Positions 10,920-22,233 of a stretch of 64,000 nt of DNA are shown piece by piece (position 1 is the first letter of the stretch; every line of letters begins with the position of its first letter). A program made the position numbers and the translations under genes. The notes beneath the pieces were generated by a model. That model was not told where the DNA came from and did no database searches. It worked only from the letters and a program-made list of their open reading frames with translations. Source of the stretch: Agaricus subrufescens (taxonomy: Eukaryota > Basidiomycota > Agaricomycetes > Agaricales > Agaricaceae); contig JAQOTE010000019.1 in the NCBI GenBank assembly GCA_029945375.1, forward strand, positions 25,558-89,557, read 5' to 3'.

Positions 10920-12478
10920 CAAAGAGGTGCGTTGCTCTGAATGGGAAGACATTGAGCTTTCAATATGTAAGATAGAATGACCACCAAGCGTACAACCGCT
11001 TGGTTTTATAGCCGAACAAAATACAGATGAAATAAGCTCCTTTGACAGAAATAGAACCTTCACGGTAACAGCCATAGGCAAAGGAAACATATAGAACAAG
11101 CTACACTTTGATAAAGCATAAGGTCACCACAGGGATGTTCGCTGACAACAGCCTCGTTACCCGTTAGGGAATTGTTGGCGGCCGTATCCAGGTACACAAG
11201 TTCGACTAGCCCTGGGTCAGTCCTGATAGTGTGATTTTTGTTTGTCTCAGCGCATGCGGAAGCTGTTGCTTGAGCTGACTGTCATAAGAGGAACTCCATA
11301 CAAATGAGGTTCCTAAGAGAGAGTATGGGAGTACCATGTGAGAAACCGTAGGCATAAGAGATTTGTGAGCGAATTGTAGCGATTTTGAAAGCGGTCACTC
11401 AACGTAGAATAGAGTCAATCTCATAAATCTAAATAACCCCCTCCATATACAGTTATGGTCAGTGCTACCGTGCTGGAATAATTCTCTTTGATCATTCAGT
11501 CTGTGCTTTTAAACTAGAAGGGGCCTCACCAAAATTCATGCTGAGTCCTATTAGGTAGAATTGTGGTTACATTGGTCCGAAGAGAAAGACGCCGACTGGA
11601 TGCTATGCTTGAGAGACACGAATCTTCATTATTGCCGGCTTAGATACTAATCAATCGTCGTGTAGCCGGGAAGAGGGAGGTCAGATACCAGAGAGTGAGT
11701 CCAAGTTCTCAAGGGGTACTTACGGCTGCACAGCTTGGAACCTACATATATGATCATCGTTAGCTCAAACTACCGTTTCAACATGGAATAAACGCACCTC
11801 AGGTTCTTTGATGTCCAGTGGAGGATGGTGCAAAAACGATGATCCTGAGGGAACATTCGTCGCGACAAACATCTGAAGAACACAAATCCAAGGGCGATAA
11901 GCTCCCATGGTTCTATGAAATTGGTGCAAAGGCCGCGAAGAGCATAGCGCAACCTTCGACGGTCTACCTAATGGAGGATTCGGCATGCTCTCCACGAAAC
12001 AGACATCGAACACAGGGTAATGTTGAAGGGCCGCTGGCACACTTCATGAGATGATGATGACTTCAAAGGGCTGTAAGCTCTCTCTGAAGCGTGCTGGAGG
12101 ACATACGTACTCTCCTGCGTCATAAGAAAAGAGTAAGCTGGTCAGAAACATGAAGATGGGTTTGAAGGAACAATGTGCAGCCGCTCTGCGCTTGTGTGAG
12201 CATGTGACTGGTGAATCGCTCTGATTCGCTGGTCCAAAATTTGCACGTGCTCACGCATGATGCCGAAGGCCCGAATCCCCCTGGAATCTCCGAATCTCCT
12301 AAGTGATTCTCCAAGAGGGAGAGAATACCCAACATGATAATGAATTCGGAGTCTCAAATTAATTCAAGAATAGTTAAGGACTGTATAGCTAAGAGGTAAG
12401 GTTAACAGGAATTGAGTATATATATGAAGCATTATGCTGAGACTTTGCGGGGGTACCATGATTGTAATGTGATTATCA
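10920..12478. other. Intergenic region with a duplicated block
   Basis: No gene could be built. A block at about 12028-12118 resembles 15056-15150 in the same orientation (both contain GCTCTCTCTGAA and end in GCTCTCCTG- or ACTCTCCTG-like sequence). Weaker matches extend to about 11890. Minus-strand open frames at 11765-12040 and 12120-12357 read without recognisable motifs, so these may be remnants of a decayed gene or a repeat. Confidence 0.4.
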
Positions 12479-14543
12479 CTAGGAACATTGAATAACATAG
12501 GGATACACTTGTACAAGGCGGTCCTTCAATCCACGTATATGGCCGTCTTGAACTGTTACGATCATCGCCTCACTCATAAGGCTTAGGTCGGCTTTGATCC
12601 TCTGGGCATCGACGCGATCAAGGAGAGTAAGGAGATCAAGCCCCGATACTGAACCTTTGAACCCAAAAGCAGCACCTATTCCCGTAGGAATGATACGGTG
12701 ACGAAGTGAAGACTCAGTAGATGCAATCAGACGACGACGGACATGCAATAAAGCCTCTTGCAGATAGTCCAAGTAGAGTTGCGCCTCTTTGATTTCCCCT
12801 CGAGACTGCGCTAACTGAGCTAGTCTGGGCTCAAAATCACAGGCAACATCTTGGACTCTTTGGTCGATGGTTGATCGTAAGAATAGCAGTTGACCACGGG
12901 AGAACGAAAGTAGTTGCTTTGCAGTGGAGATTCTGTCCATAAAACAGTAAGCCGGCTAATCCACTGTGGCATTCGCATGGCCTACCTTTCGTTGACTTCG
13001 TCATTTACCTCACTGACCTGTTGAATCAGCTTTGAGGATCGGGAAGATGCATCTAGAACAACTTCCAAAATGTTTGAAATAAATTGTTTGTCCTCCAGGT
13101 CACTGTTCTGCACCGTTCCGACGAGCTCTCCTACTAACGACTCGAGTCTGCCCAACTCCAATGTAGAAGCCACAGTAGAAGTCAAAATTGGCGCAGTAGG
13201 TCGCGCAAGCGAATCGGTAACACGTGGGAATGATAGAGCGACTCCCATGACGGCTAAAACAACAAATAGGATAACCTGAAGGCATGGTACAAATGACTAT
13301 GCAGGATACAGTGAGTTTGATATTCCTTCATAAGAAATTGAACTGACCGGCAATCTGATGAGTGAACTGCGCGGACCCATTGGAAGAGTTGTCAAGGATA
13401 AAGTTCTGTTAGTTACTGCGAGATCCGTAAGAGTAGGCTCTAAAGCAAGTAGGATACTACTTGCACGAGGTGTCTCCGGCAACATCAATTATTTGATTAT
13501 GTTCAGCTTCTGTATAACGATATTAATCAATGTCTACTCAACTTGAACCGGAACAGCACTTACCATAATGCCCTGGTAGAGTGCCAGCTGCGGCATGGGA
13601 ATGATTCGAGTTGAACGCGTCAGCTGGTAGTACTTCGCTCCTGGGTGAAGACATGGGCCAGTCTTCCATGCGACGAGGACTAGTAGACAAAAGTGAAAAT
13701 TCATTCCGCAAAGCGGAGTCTTCTTCAAAGGATGATGCATAAGAGACCGGTGAGTCCATGTCAAAATCTTCATCCTTGGGCTCGCCAAGTATCAAGGTAT
13801 TGTCGGAGGGAATAATATGTAGGGTAGATAGAGCTGGTGCTTCGGCAGTGGATGTTCCTTGAAAAGGCTGTGATGGATTATCCCCTTCACTGAGCCTACC
13901 GGTGTTCAGAGACGTATTAACAGAAGGAATAAATGCCTCTGGCTCAGTAGTTCCTGCTTGAAATGTTTGTAGTGAAACCGTTTGGTAATCGAGGGTAAGA
14001 AAACCTTCACTTTCCAAAGTGAAATCCTCCTCAAAGGAGGACGCATTGTCTTCCTCGAGAGACGATACATGAGAGACTGGCGAGTTTACGCTGAGATCAC
14101 CATCGCTGGTCCAGCCAGGGTTCATAAGATTGTCGGGGGAAGGAATGTATAGCGTAGATGAGTCGGGGACTTCGGCAGTTGAAACAATTTCTTGTAAGGA
14201 ATGTGATGAAATACCGCTTTCAATGAACCCGCCAGTGTTCAAAGAAGCATTTACAGATGGAACGGGTACCTCTGCCGCTGAAGTTCCTGCTTGGAATGAT
14301 TGTAGTGAGACCGTTTGGTAATCGAAGGTAACGAAACCATTCACTGGGGTGGGATATTGATAATGAGATTGACAAAACATAAGAGAGCGAAAACTCACAA
14401 GCTGTTTTGAAAGCGTTATTGACTAGTTGCATGTCAACATTGTTGGGGGGCTCTACGGAGGCTTTTGTAGGCCTCGTTTGCAAAGCTAAGCGCTTGGCAT
14501 GCCTCGTCCGGCGAGGTGTTAAGTAAGGAGTGAATCTCGGCAT
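12479..14543 (-). CDS. Single-pass coiled-coil protein with a duplicated acidic N-terminal unit
   Basis: Six exons join in frame (14543-14399, 14343-13564, 13509-13467, 13405-13348, 13275-12986, 12932-12479), giving 589 residues. The N-terminus is basic (RRTRHAKR, like a nuclear localisation signal). Exon 2 encodes two tandem units of about 111 residues, starting GFVTFDYQTVSLQSFQAG and GFLTLDYQTVSLQTFQAG, both ending in Ser/Glu-rich stretches. One membrane helix follows (VILFVVLAVMGVALSF), then a long heptad-like helical region (for example LVGELVGTVQNSDLEDK). This plan, nucleoplasm-like tail then membrane then coiled coil, recalls SUN-type inner nuclear membrane proteins, but I see no SUN domain at the end. 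Family unknown. Confidence 0.75.
13690..14338 (-). repeat. Intragenic tandem duplication (period about 333 bp)
   Basis: Two in-frame copies within exon 2 of the 12479-14543 gene begin at about 14338 and 14005. Both encode DYQTVSLQ(S/T)FQAGT, then a SVN(A/T)SLNTG segment, a STAE segment and a VSHVSSLEED/VSYASSFEED acidic end. The period of 111 codons keeps the frame. The copies have clearly diverged, so the duplication is not recent. Confidence 0.85.
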
Positions 14544-15429
14544 CGAAGAGCTATAACTTGAAAGAAGAAAGAAGGTCAGAGTACTGGCATCGGATGAGTG
14601 AAGAACAGACGTTTATAAACAGAGCCTCCGAGATGTATTTAGCATGTCTTGTAGTGGATAACGTAGGCACGGTCTCCAAGAAAGAACTGCCGGGTCACAA
14701 ATTCTTGGGATCCGGCGACCCTAAGACATTTATTCCGATCGACCCTTTGATGACTTGACGATCTCTGTCGTGTGTATGCATGGGTCCAAGGAAACTGCCG
14801 TCGGAACAAAGACCCGAAGGAACAAAGGGCTTGCGGTGCACTTTGTCCGATGAAACCGGTGAAGGATACCACGAGGCTGCCACGAGGGGCGAGCCGTACC
14901 TTTCGACGAATCATCGAACGGTGCACGATAGAACTTTTCCTTATAAGAGTACAGTCACGAGCCATGGAAGAGGTGCTCAAAGGGCTCTACTTTGAAGCCC
15001 AAGAGACTGATATCTTGGGGGCATCGGAGAGCGACAGAATTGGAATAAGGGCAAGGGGCCACCTGGCGCGCCTCACGGAGTGGGGTTGACTTTTAGAGGG
15101 CCGTAGTGCTCTCTCTGAAAGACGTGTCGGAGGACCTCAGTGCTCTCCTGTTCTTTCATGCACATTTTGGGAATAAAAGGACCGGAAGTATGATCAAGCA
15201 GATGCATGGGGGTAGAGATCGACGATTCAATTGTTTGACGTCTGACATTCATGAATCATGATCAACAATCAATTTTTAGCACGTGATGGCGTGATAAACA
15301 GTCGATCGCCGATCGTTGAGCAGGCACCTTTCATAGGATTTCAGATAGCTGGGACAAAACTCAATTACAATTCTCAGAACAAGGTAACACATAGCAGCGA
15401 ACAACAAACGGAAAATCAATCTAGACCGT
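14544..15429. other. Intergenic region with the second copy of a duplicated block
   Basis: Holds 15056-15150, which resembles 12028-12118 in direct orientation. Weaker similarity continues leftward to about 14825. Open frames on both strands are short and carry nothing recognisable. Confidence 0.4.
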
Positions 15430-17718
15430 TCATGGAAACATATGAGGGACACAAGCAGCTCTACCAAAATAGTCAAAGAAAGTTTGGCAATAGAAATCAG
15501 CCACCAAAGACTCGACGCGTTCAACGCTGACCTTGGCCCACGGTCCCTTGTTGTTAACGTCAGTAGTGAACAGACCCTGAGGGGCATTCGGCCAGTCGAC
15601 GATGACATTCCGAAGAGCTGATACATATGGGCGCCTCTCCTCCCAATTGCCAGAGGATAGACCACATGGGTGTTGAGGTAGATCGACAGTAAAAAGGCTT
15701 TCATGGACAAAGACGCTGCGGAGCTTCTTCTCTCGAAGAAGTGCGCCATCTGCGGTACGCCAATCATCGGCCAAAACACACCGATCAAGGTTAACTAATT
15801 CAATATTAAAATTGTGCTGCTGCACATCCCAGGCGACAAGTTGGCGGTCCCGTAGCTGAAATTTGATTTCTCCGTGGCTCCAGACAACTTGACCATTCCA
15901 ACTTATAGTTTCCGCATCTCCCTTCTTTGGGGCTCTGATACAAAATATCTTTTTCGCAATTTCGCGAGATCTCGCGTTACGGCGGGCAGTACGGGAAACC
16001 TTTCCATGTCCCTCCGTTGGTGTGAAACGTTGGTGTGGGTGAGGACGGAGGAGCTCGATTTCTAGAATGATCTCGCGCAAGTAAGACCGCCATTGGTGGA
16101 TGTGAGGCAACGGAACGGTACGCGGCTGGAAATCACCCATGTGACTCAACCACCGGGTACGGATTAAAAGCCAGGCGAGGACGTTCTCCATACTTTTGTT
16201 TTCATCGCCACACAATATATAGGAACTCGGAAATGCATATCCTTTGAAAATGGAGCGCCAAGGGTGTTCGATAGGACTATGACGTATATCGACCTTTTTC
16301 AAAGCGTTTGCCCAGGAATCGGATGGCTTAGAGCTATACGCCGATGTTGGTGGTTGAAACGAAGCTAGGTTAGTTGAGCTGTCCGTCACTTTCATGACCA
16401 CTCGCTCGATTGCTTGCACCTTTGAATCTACACATAATCAGACTTCAGGAAAGAAGGTCGTAAGAATACTCACATGGTTGGGCCCGCTGCCCATGTTTTC
16501 CCGTACTGTTCCTTTGAACACCGGGCGTTTCTTGAGAGCGAGCATTTGTTTGAACATAAGAGGTAGAGGTAGAAGCTGTGCCTGATGGGACAAGTACTGA
16601 TTGCACTGAATGAGGGAGCTGAGCCTGATCAGTCTCCTGAGTTAAATTAATTGAGTTTTCGTCGGCCATTGGGGTCATGTGTGCTTGACCCGGTTTCCAT
16701 TTGTAGATTCCGAGAAACATGTTGCCAGACAAAGGACCAGCATAAAATATCGGCGCTCCAGTCATGCGCCTAACGACAATACCTGCTTGAGCGGGTTCCT
16801 TCGGGTACGCCTGATCTATGATAGTTGCGTCGTCCGACACCTGAGATGGACGTCGAACAAGCCAGACAGGCACCCCCTTTTCATACATTTCATGAGCGAC
16901 CTGGATACGATCAGTAACGCATCCCATCAGCTCATTGTTCGCCTCAGGGTAGCCTTCGTTGCTGGGGATCATACGATCAAATTTTGTGATCTTGTCTAAG
17001 AGTGCGCGAACCTCGAGGAAGCACCGTTGGGCCCATGTAACGTTTAACTTCATTGTAAAGTAGCTCGACGAGCCAAATTTGAGGGCGGCGACACAACCGC
17101 GCATCTGAGCAGCGGCTATGTGAAGTCTCCGATAGTCTGATCCATTGCTACACTCGCAAGAGTCGACTTCGTTCATGAATTTGGTGCGGAGCTCGTAAAA
17201 TTGCTCTGCTATGGTTGGGTTGAGACGTCCGTCATCGTCTCCGCCGTCTTCCGAATTAGGATTAAAGTGGCAACTGCCAATGTCCAACCATAGCTGTCGA
17301 AGGGGGTGAGAGTACAAGTGGCTGGGCTTGGGTTTACGAAGGATATAGGCGAAGTGTTCTTGACCGTCGAAATACCACTGAGGCCATTGAGACCAGTCCT
17401 CTGCTCCCCAGCGTCCGTCCTCACAGATTGTGATTACTTGCTTTTCGAGATGTACTTGAGGTAGATAATCGGCATTAGGAGTGCTGATGACAAGTCTATT
17501 ACTCTTGTTAGCCGGAGATTCGACCTCTTTAGTGTGTGCCGATATATATCTTGACTTGAGCTGGCCAATCAATCGTGCGTCCGTTACTTGAATCTGACCT
17601 GAGATATCTTAAGCGGTGTCGACCAGATTTCATGAACCCACTTGTACGTACTATCATTCGGTCGACAAAATGAAATGAAGATAGGATTTCCAGCACTGTC
17701 GAGTAATCTTGGTGCCAT
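15430..17718 (-). CDS. Unrecognised 734-residue protein
   Basis: Three exons (17718-17599, 17560-16474, 16427-15430) give one frame of 734 residues starting MAPRLLDSAGNPIFISF. The first half has aromatic-rich patches (DWSQWPQWYFDG, LRQLWLDIGSCHFNP) and a conserved-looking stretch KGVPVWLVRRPSQV. A low-complexity Gln/Ser/Thr linker (about residues 355-420) separates a second half with WANALKK, LAWLLIRTRWLSHMGDF and a basic patch. It ends FGRAACVPHMFP. I have an impression that similar multi-copy hypothetical proteins occur in agaric genomes, but I cannot name a domain. No signal peptide or membrane helix is evident. Neighbours on both sides share its strand. Confidence 0.7.
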
Positions 17719-18092
17719 GTTGTCTATGTCACCTTCAGTGATATGTCGGGTGGAAAAAAGTGGCAGCTGAGCGACGACGTAGTCTACTCACGAGCGGGTA
17801 GGGACTTTACAGTTCACCTCCAAGAATGAGTAGCACGCGAGCGATCCACGATCCTACTCGATTGCCACGCTCAAAGAAACAATTCAACTTACCTGAGTTA
17901 GAGGACGCCGTGAAACGCACGTAGTCGGTTGCTGCAGAAAGTTAGGGGACAACAGTTGAATGATCAATCTAATTACGGTTTGCACGTGATGCATTCCTAT
18001 TTTTTTTTTCGCACGGATCAATCGGCAAGTATACTTTTAGATTAGGAGGAACATGTGGGCCCGGGCGACAGGCGTATATATATACAGCTGGA

Positions 18093-19938
18093 TCACATGT
18101 ACAAATAAAGCAGCCCGATGAATGTCAGAAGCGCGAACCCAAGATAGTGGATGATTGGTGTTTTTGAATCCTTGTTCTTGCGGGGCACTATGGGATATGA
18201 GTCAGACACAGCAGACAGCTTTGCAGGTTTGATTAAATTCAATCCACACTTGCCATCAACGCGCCAAACATGAATCGCTTTCGGGCTCTCGGTAATGGCG
18301 GCGATTCGGCACGTAACTTGTAATTTAGTACAAGTTCGTGTCCACTGTACAGTCATTATTGGTAAATTTTGAGGCATACAGGGATTGGAAAACCACGCAC
18401 GGCAAGGTGTGATATATTTTCATGTTCTGTCCATCACTTTAGTGTAAGATATTGGCACACGCAGCCCAGCCACTGACCGGGTATCTCAAAAATACGATGA
18501 TCCCTCCGTTCTATGTGCCATAACACTAGCTTGTTCCTCATAGCAGCAAGGATACACGTTCCCTGATGAGCCCACACCATCGGTGAGCCATGAGAGATAC
18601 GTTCCGGAGAACGCAGACAACGGTAATTGTTGCCATTGCGTCTCTTGTATATTCGGATCTGCCTTTCGGAAGGGACAGCATAGAACGTGCTCCCTCCGGC
18701 AAGAACAAATCCAGGATCTGTTGAACTTTCTGAAACGATCCTACCTGTTTCAAATAACGGACGGTAGTTGGTCGTGTCCCACGTCCTTCATCAATCTGAC
18801 TGTTAGTTTCACGTAGGAATAGCAAGGCAGATGAACTGACACGATGCCTTGCTTCAAATATGAGACAACCAAGTGTGTAGCATGATCATGATCCCATTCA
18901 ACGCCAGTTACCACAACGTTCGTTTCGTCGTTCTCATCCTGGGGATTTCCGAGCTTACGGATGAAAGTCCAAGCATGGTAGGGATCACTATCGTCTTAGA
19001 ATCTTCTGTGTCAAAGAGCATCCTTGGACTGTAACAAGAGACTTACTCCCTTTGACATCCCATAAAGTCACTTCATCCTCACCACCCAAAGCAAGCTGAC
19101 CCCTTGCATTATTGATCGCAATATGCCGGATGGATTTTTGACTCGCTCGGAATCCCTCGGAATCATACGGCTACACGTAGAATCATTGAGCTGAGATAGT
19201 GTAAGTGCTGAAAACACCGATACCTTATCGGCTACGACGGCCACAACGGTCAGCCACCCAGCACTGCAGCCGAAGTACAGGCAGTCTCGCAAATCCCAAG
19301 CAACAGAGAGAATCACAGATCCAGGCTTTTGATAACACAGGATAGGTTGCCAACTGAGAGTACTCCAGACATAAACACTATTATCTATGCCAACAGCGAG
19401 AAAACTGCCGCCGATAGAAAAGGCTAAGGCGTTGAATTTTTTGAAGGTAACTAAAAACTTTGTATCAGCCTGTGTTCTAAGTCATCTGGAAAACGCGTTA
19501 CTGTCGTCGATGGGGGGGAAAATAACATGCTCTGGAGAGTATACAGCCATATTGAAGGGATGCTCGAAAATTGGAAGAATCGGAAATCAATTTAAATGGG
19601 TTAGTGTCAGGGTCGATTGTGTTCTTTGAACCAGGTATAGAGGGGATTCGTTGTCAGGGGATTTTCCCAGCAGGTGCTTGACGACGAATCGTTCTATCAA
19701 GTGCCTGGAAAGCCCTTTGTGGGATCGAGGGACATTGTCTCTCTCGGTCATAGTGCGAGCGACATAATTGGTCGTCTGCTCATCGAGGCCTGAAAGGAAA
19801 GAGGATGATTACATAAGTGTTCTAACTGCGGTACCTGGCATCAAATACAGTTGATCTACTTCCACCAACAGCACGAGAGAGAATGCGCAATCCTCTCACC
19901 GTAAAACCCCATCGCCGTACCATAGAGCGTCCGCTCAT
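18093..19938 (-). CDS. WD40-repeat protein with C-terminal membrane segment
   Basis: Many short exons on the minus strand read as WD40 blades. Examples are NALAFSIGGSFLAVGIDNSV followed by YVWS (about 19380-19430), HIAINNARGQLALGGEDEV followed by TLWDVKG (about 19045-19120), and VVVTGVEWDHDHATHLVVSY (about 18860-18930). The start at 19938 opens MSGRSMVRRWGFTVRG and is followed by a good donor. The last exon has a final blade-like strand (AAITESPKAIHVWR) and then a hydrophobic helix IIHYLGFALLTFIGLLYLYM at the very end. WD40 propellers act as protein-binding platforms; the tail anchor would hold this one on a membrane. Exon borders in the middle are approximate. Confidence 0.72.
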
Positions 19939-20334
19939 GGTCTATTGAATTAATTGTCATCGGAGAGTACTCATTGTCCTCCTTTACTACAGGGTTGCCC
20001 CTTGGATATCAATTTGGGAGTCGCCCGAAGATCGAAAGATAGTTGGCATCGAGACGAAGAAACATTGTTCTTTCCTAGGAAGGCTTTGTTTTATCATGAA
20101 TAAGAGGGGCATCGAGCTTACGCATCAGGCCTCCTCGCACCATTCTTTTTCCAAGATGTTCATGCATCTACGTCCAAACAATGCTTTAAGGCGAGAAGAC
20201 ACCGCCGCTGAAACCGTTTTTAATCAAGAGAGAGGGGGCCGCGATTACAAGAAAAGCGGCAAGCCTCGTAATGTGAGCCCGTCCTCTTCTTGTTTTATCC
20301 CGTTCCTCACGCGATACAGTCCTCTTTCTCGCGA
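19939..20334. other. Divergent intergenic region where coding strand switches
   Basis: This 396-bp gap separates the minus-strand genes on the left from the plus-strand genes on the right and should carry both promoters. It lies close to the midpoint (about 20570) of the flanking inverted repeats. An 81-codon plus-strand frame (20096-20341) has no recognisable content. Confidence 0.5.
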
Positions 20335-21135
20335 ATGCTGAGATTCTTTACCTGGGCGGTCGCAGTGGCTTGGGTCTCTTGGATCACTGCGGAAATTCTT
20401 AGATTGAAATGTGGAGAAAACCCTTCTTCAATTGGGTGCTCAGTCAAGATACAAACTTTCCATATCGGACACCATTCTCCCCTCCAGCTCATGTCCAGTC
20501 GCAATCGGCTTCATGATCCTCGACGTACTCCAAGAAATTTCGCTGCCGGTGGTGACGGTGCAATGGTGTTCAAGGCATTCACTTCATCGACTGCCCTCAC
20601 TCCGATAGACTCCACCAATACGTTCTCCAAACGACCGTCGCCGGTTCCTCCATCCGCTATCCTCGATGATAATGTTGCTATTGGTCGTTGCTGGGAATTT
20701 GCGGGACAACAAGGACAAGTTGGCATCAAGCTGAATGAGAACGTCCACATTGGATCAGTCAGCCTTAACAATGTTCATCGAAGTTTAATCACCTCTACGT
20801 CAGCATGCAAGGCGCCTCGCGACTTTACCTTATGGGCACTCTATGAAGGACCATCTCTAGAGGGATTGTCCGTTGTGTCGCGTCCTGCATCTTATTTCCT
20901 CCTCTCAAAGCCTTTCCCCCCCGGCATCTCAGCATCTTCTCAGTTCGTCCAGCTGGTGAACTCTTCGTATGATATCTCTTCCTTTAATACTCGCCAGACA
21001 TTCGAAGTTCTGTCCTTCTTCAAAGGCACTCCCACCCCTCTCATCAATTTCGTAATCTTAGAAATATCTAGTAATTGGGGTGCCCCTTCTACATGTGTCT
21101 ATAGCGTAGGCATTCACGAAGAACTTGTGTTGTAG
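20335..21135 (+). CDS. SUN-domain protein with N-terminal signal anchor
   Basis: Single exon of 266 residues. The start at 20335 is preferred over the in-frame ATG at 20290 because it places a hydrophobic segment (MLRFFTWAVAVAWVSWITAE) at the N-terminus. A short linker leads to a SUN (Sad1/UNC-84) domain over about residues 105-266. Landmarks are DDNVAIGRCWEFAGQQGQ, the strand VGIKLNENVHIGSVSLNNV, the APRDFTLWAL motif and the closing NWGAPSTCVYSVGIH. SUN domains lie in the nuclear-envelope or ER lumen and bind partner tails across the perinuclear space. This protein is short and lacks a long coiled coil, so it may be a small luminal SUN protein rather than a classical trimeric LINC component. 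Confidence 0.88.
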   Translation: MLRFFTWAVAVAWVSWITAEILRLKCGENPSSIGCSVKIQTFHIGHHSPLQLMSSRNRLHDPRRTPRNFAAGGDGAMVFKAFTSSTALTPIDSTNTFSKRPSPVPPSAILDDNVAIGRCWEFAGQQGQVGIKLNENVHIGSVSLNNVHRSLITSTSACKAPRDFTLWALYEGPSLEGLSVVSRPASYFLLSKPFPPGISASSQFVQLVNSSYDISSFNTRQTFEVLSFFKGTPTPLINFVILEISSNWGAPSTCVYSVGIHEELVL

Positions 21136-22233
21136 TGTTAATTCAGCTACATATCCTTTTTTATCTATTTTATTTTCCAATTTAGAGCTCAAAACTGGCG
21201 TGCGCCACCAGTAGATGTTCGAACAGAATCTATGCGCTGGACAAGAGTGCCAAGGCAGGTCCGTTGACTGAGTGCTGATGAACAATTGGACTGCAAGATT
21301 GTGCGGTAGGTGATGCAATTGACTATGAATTTGAAGTACTATATAGCTTAACCTAATACGGTATTAGACATGGATAGTCAAAGTGTCTTGGGATGGAAAT
21401 CTGAATGGTGTGCTTTGTTCTACTACGACAATAAAACTAGAAAATTGCTGTGACGCACTCGATGTCAAGGTGAGTAAATACACGTACTGATTCACAATTT
21501 GGTCGATGATTTGCAGATCGCCGAATCAGAGATTAACGAAGGTCATATCTTTGCGAGATCCACAGCGCATCACCAATAAATCGCCACGCCAATGCTGCCC
21601 TGGAACAGAATGGTTTATGGGGAGTCGTACATCGTTTGCGCAGAAAACAGCGAATTTATGCACCAAGCCGCCGCTATGAGCATAAACGAAACAGCTATGG
21701 ACATATTTCTGATAGGGACGGGCTTGAAAAATAGGGTCGACTCTAGCAAGGTGATGACCACGCTGCGATTGGTAGCAGCCGACAGAGAGTCGAGTACTGG
21801 TCTTTTTCTCTGCAGAGTAAAATCGCGCGCTGATTTTGACTGGTTGCTTAAAGGACATTGTATTAGTGGATTACTGGAGAAACGGATTAAACAAAATTTA
21901 CGATGAAAGCGGTACCAGGAGGAAGTACTTGAATGGTGGGCATAGCGGTTGAAGTCGATGGTAACGCGTGCCCTTTGACGATCAGGCTTTATATACGTGC
22001 GTCGATCCGTATCGCGAGTGAGTGATCCGTCGTCTCTACGTCTTTGTTCATAACGAGAACAAGGTTTTCAAGCAAGCTGAATTAGGAGCAAGATTATAAT
22101 CAAGGCATGACCGGGAAACCAGCGGCCATAACAGTACCTGGTGATAGCCGGTGCCATTGTTTACAGATATTCAGTGACTATATATTTATGCATGGACCCC
22201 TTTGAACTTTCACCATCAATCTCTTTCATCATT
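21136..22233. other. Intergenic region, nothing convincing
   Basis: Overlapping open frames on both strands at 21526-21906 show no family and no splice logic. A near-perfect palindrome (CTAATACGGTATTAG) sits at about 21353. A TATA-like ACTATATATTTA at about 22177 lies roughly 55 bp upstream of the ATG at 22234 and probably belongs to that gene's promoter. Confidence 0.45.

Noticed and set aside
11765..15130. Possible decayed SUN-domain copies around 11.8-12.1 and 14.6-15.1 kb
   Set aside because: A few residues on the minus strand (for example SDAPK.ISVSW) recall the SUN APRDF motif, but frames break and the NWG end is missing, so the evidence is too weak.
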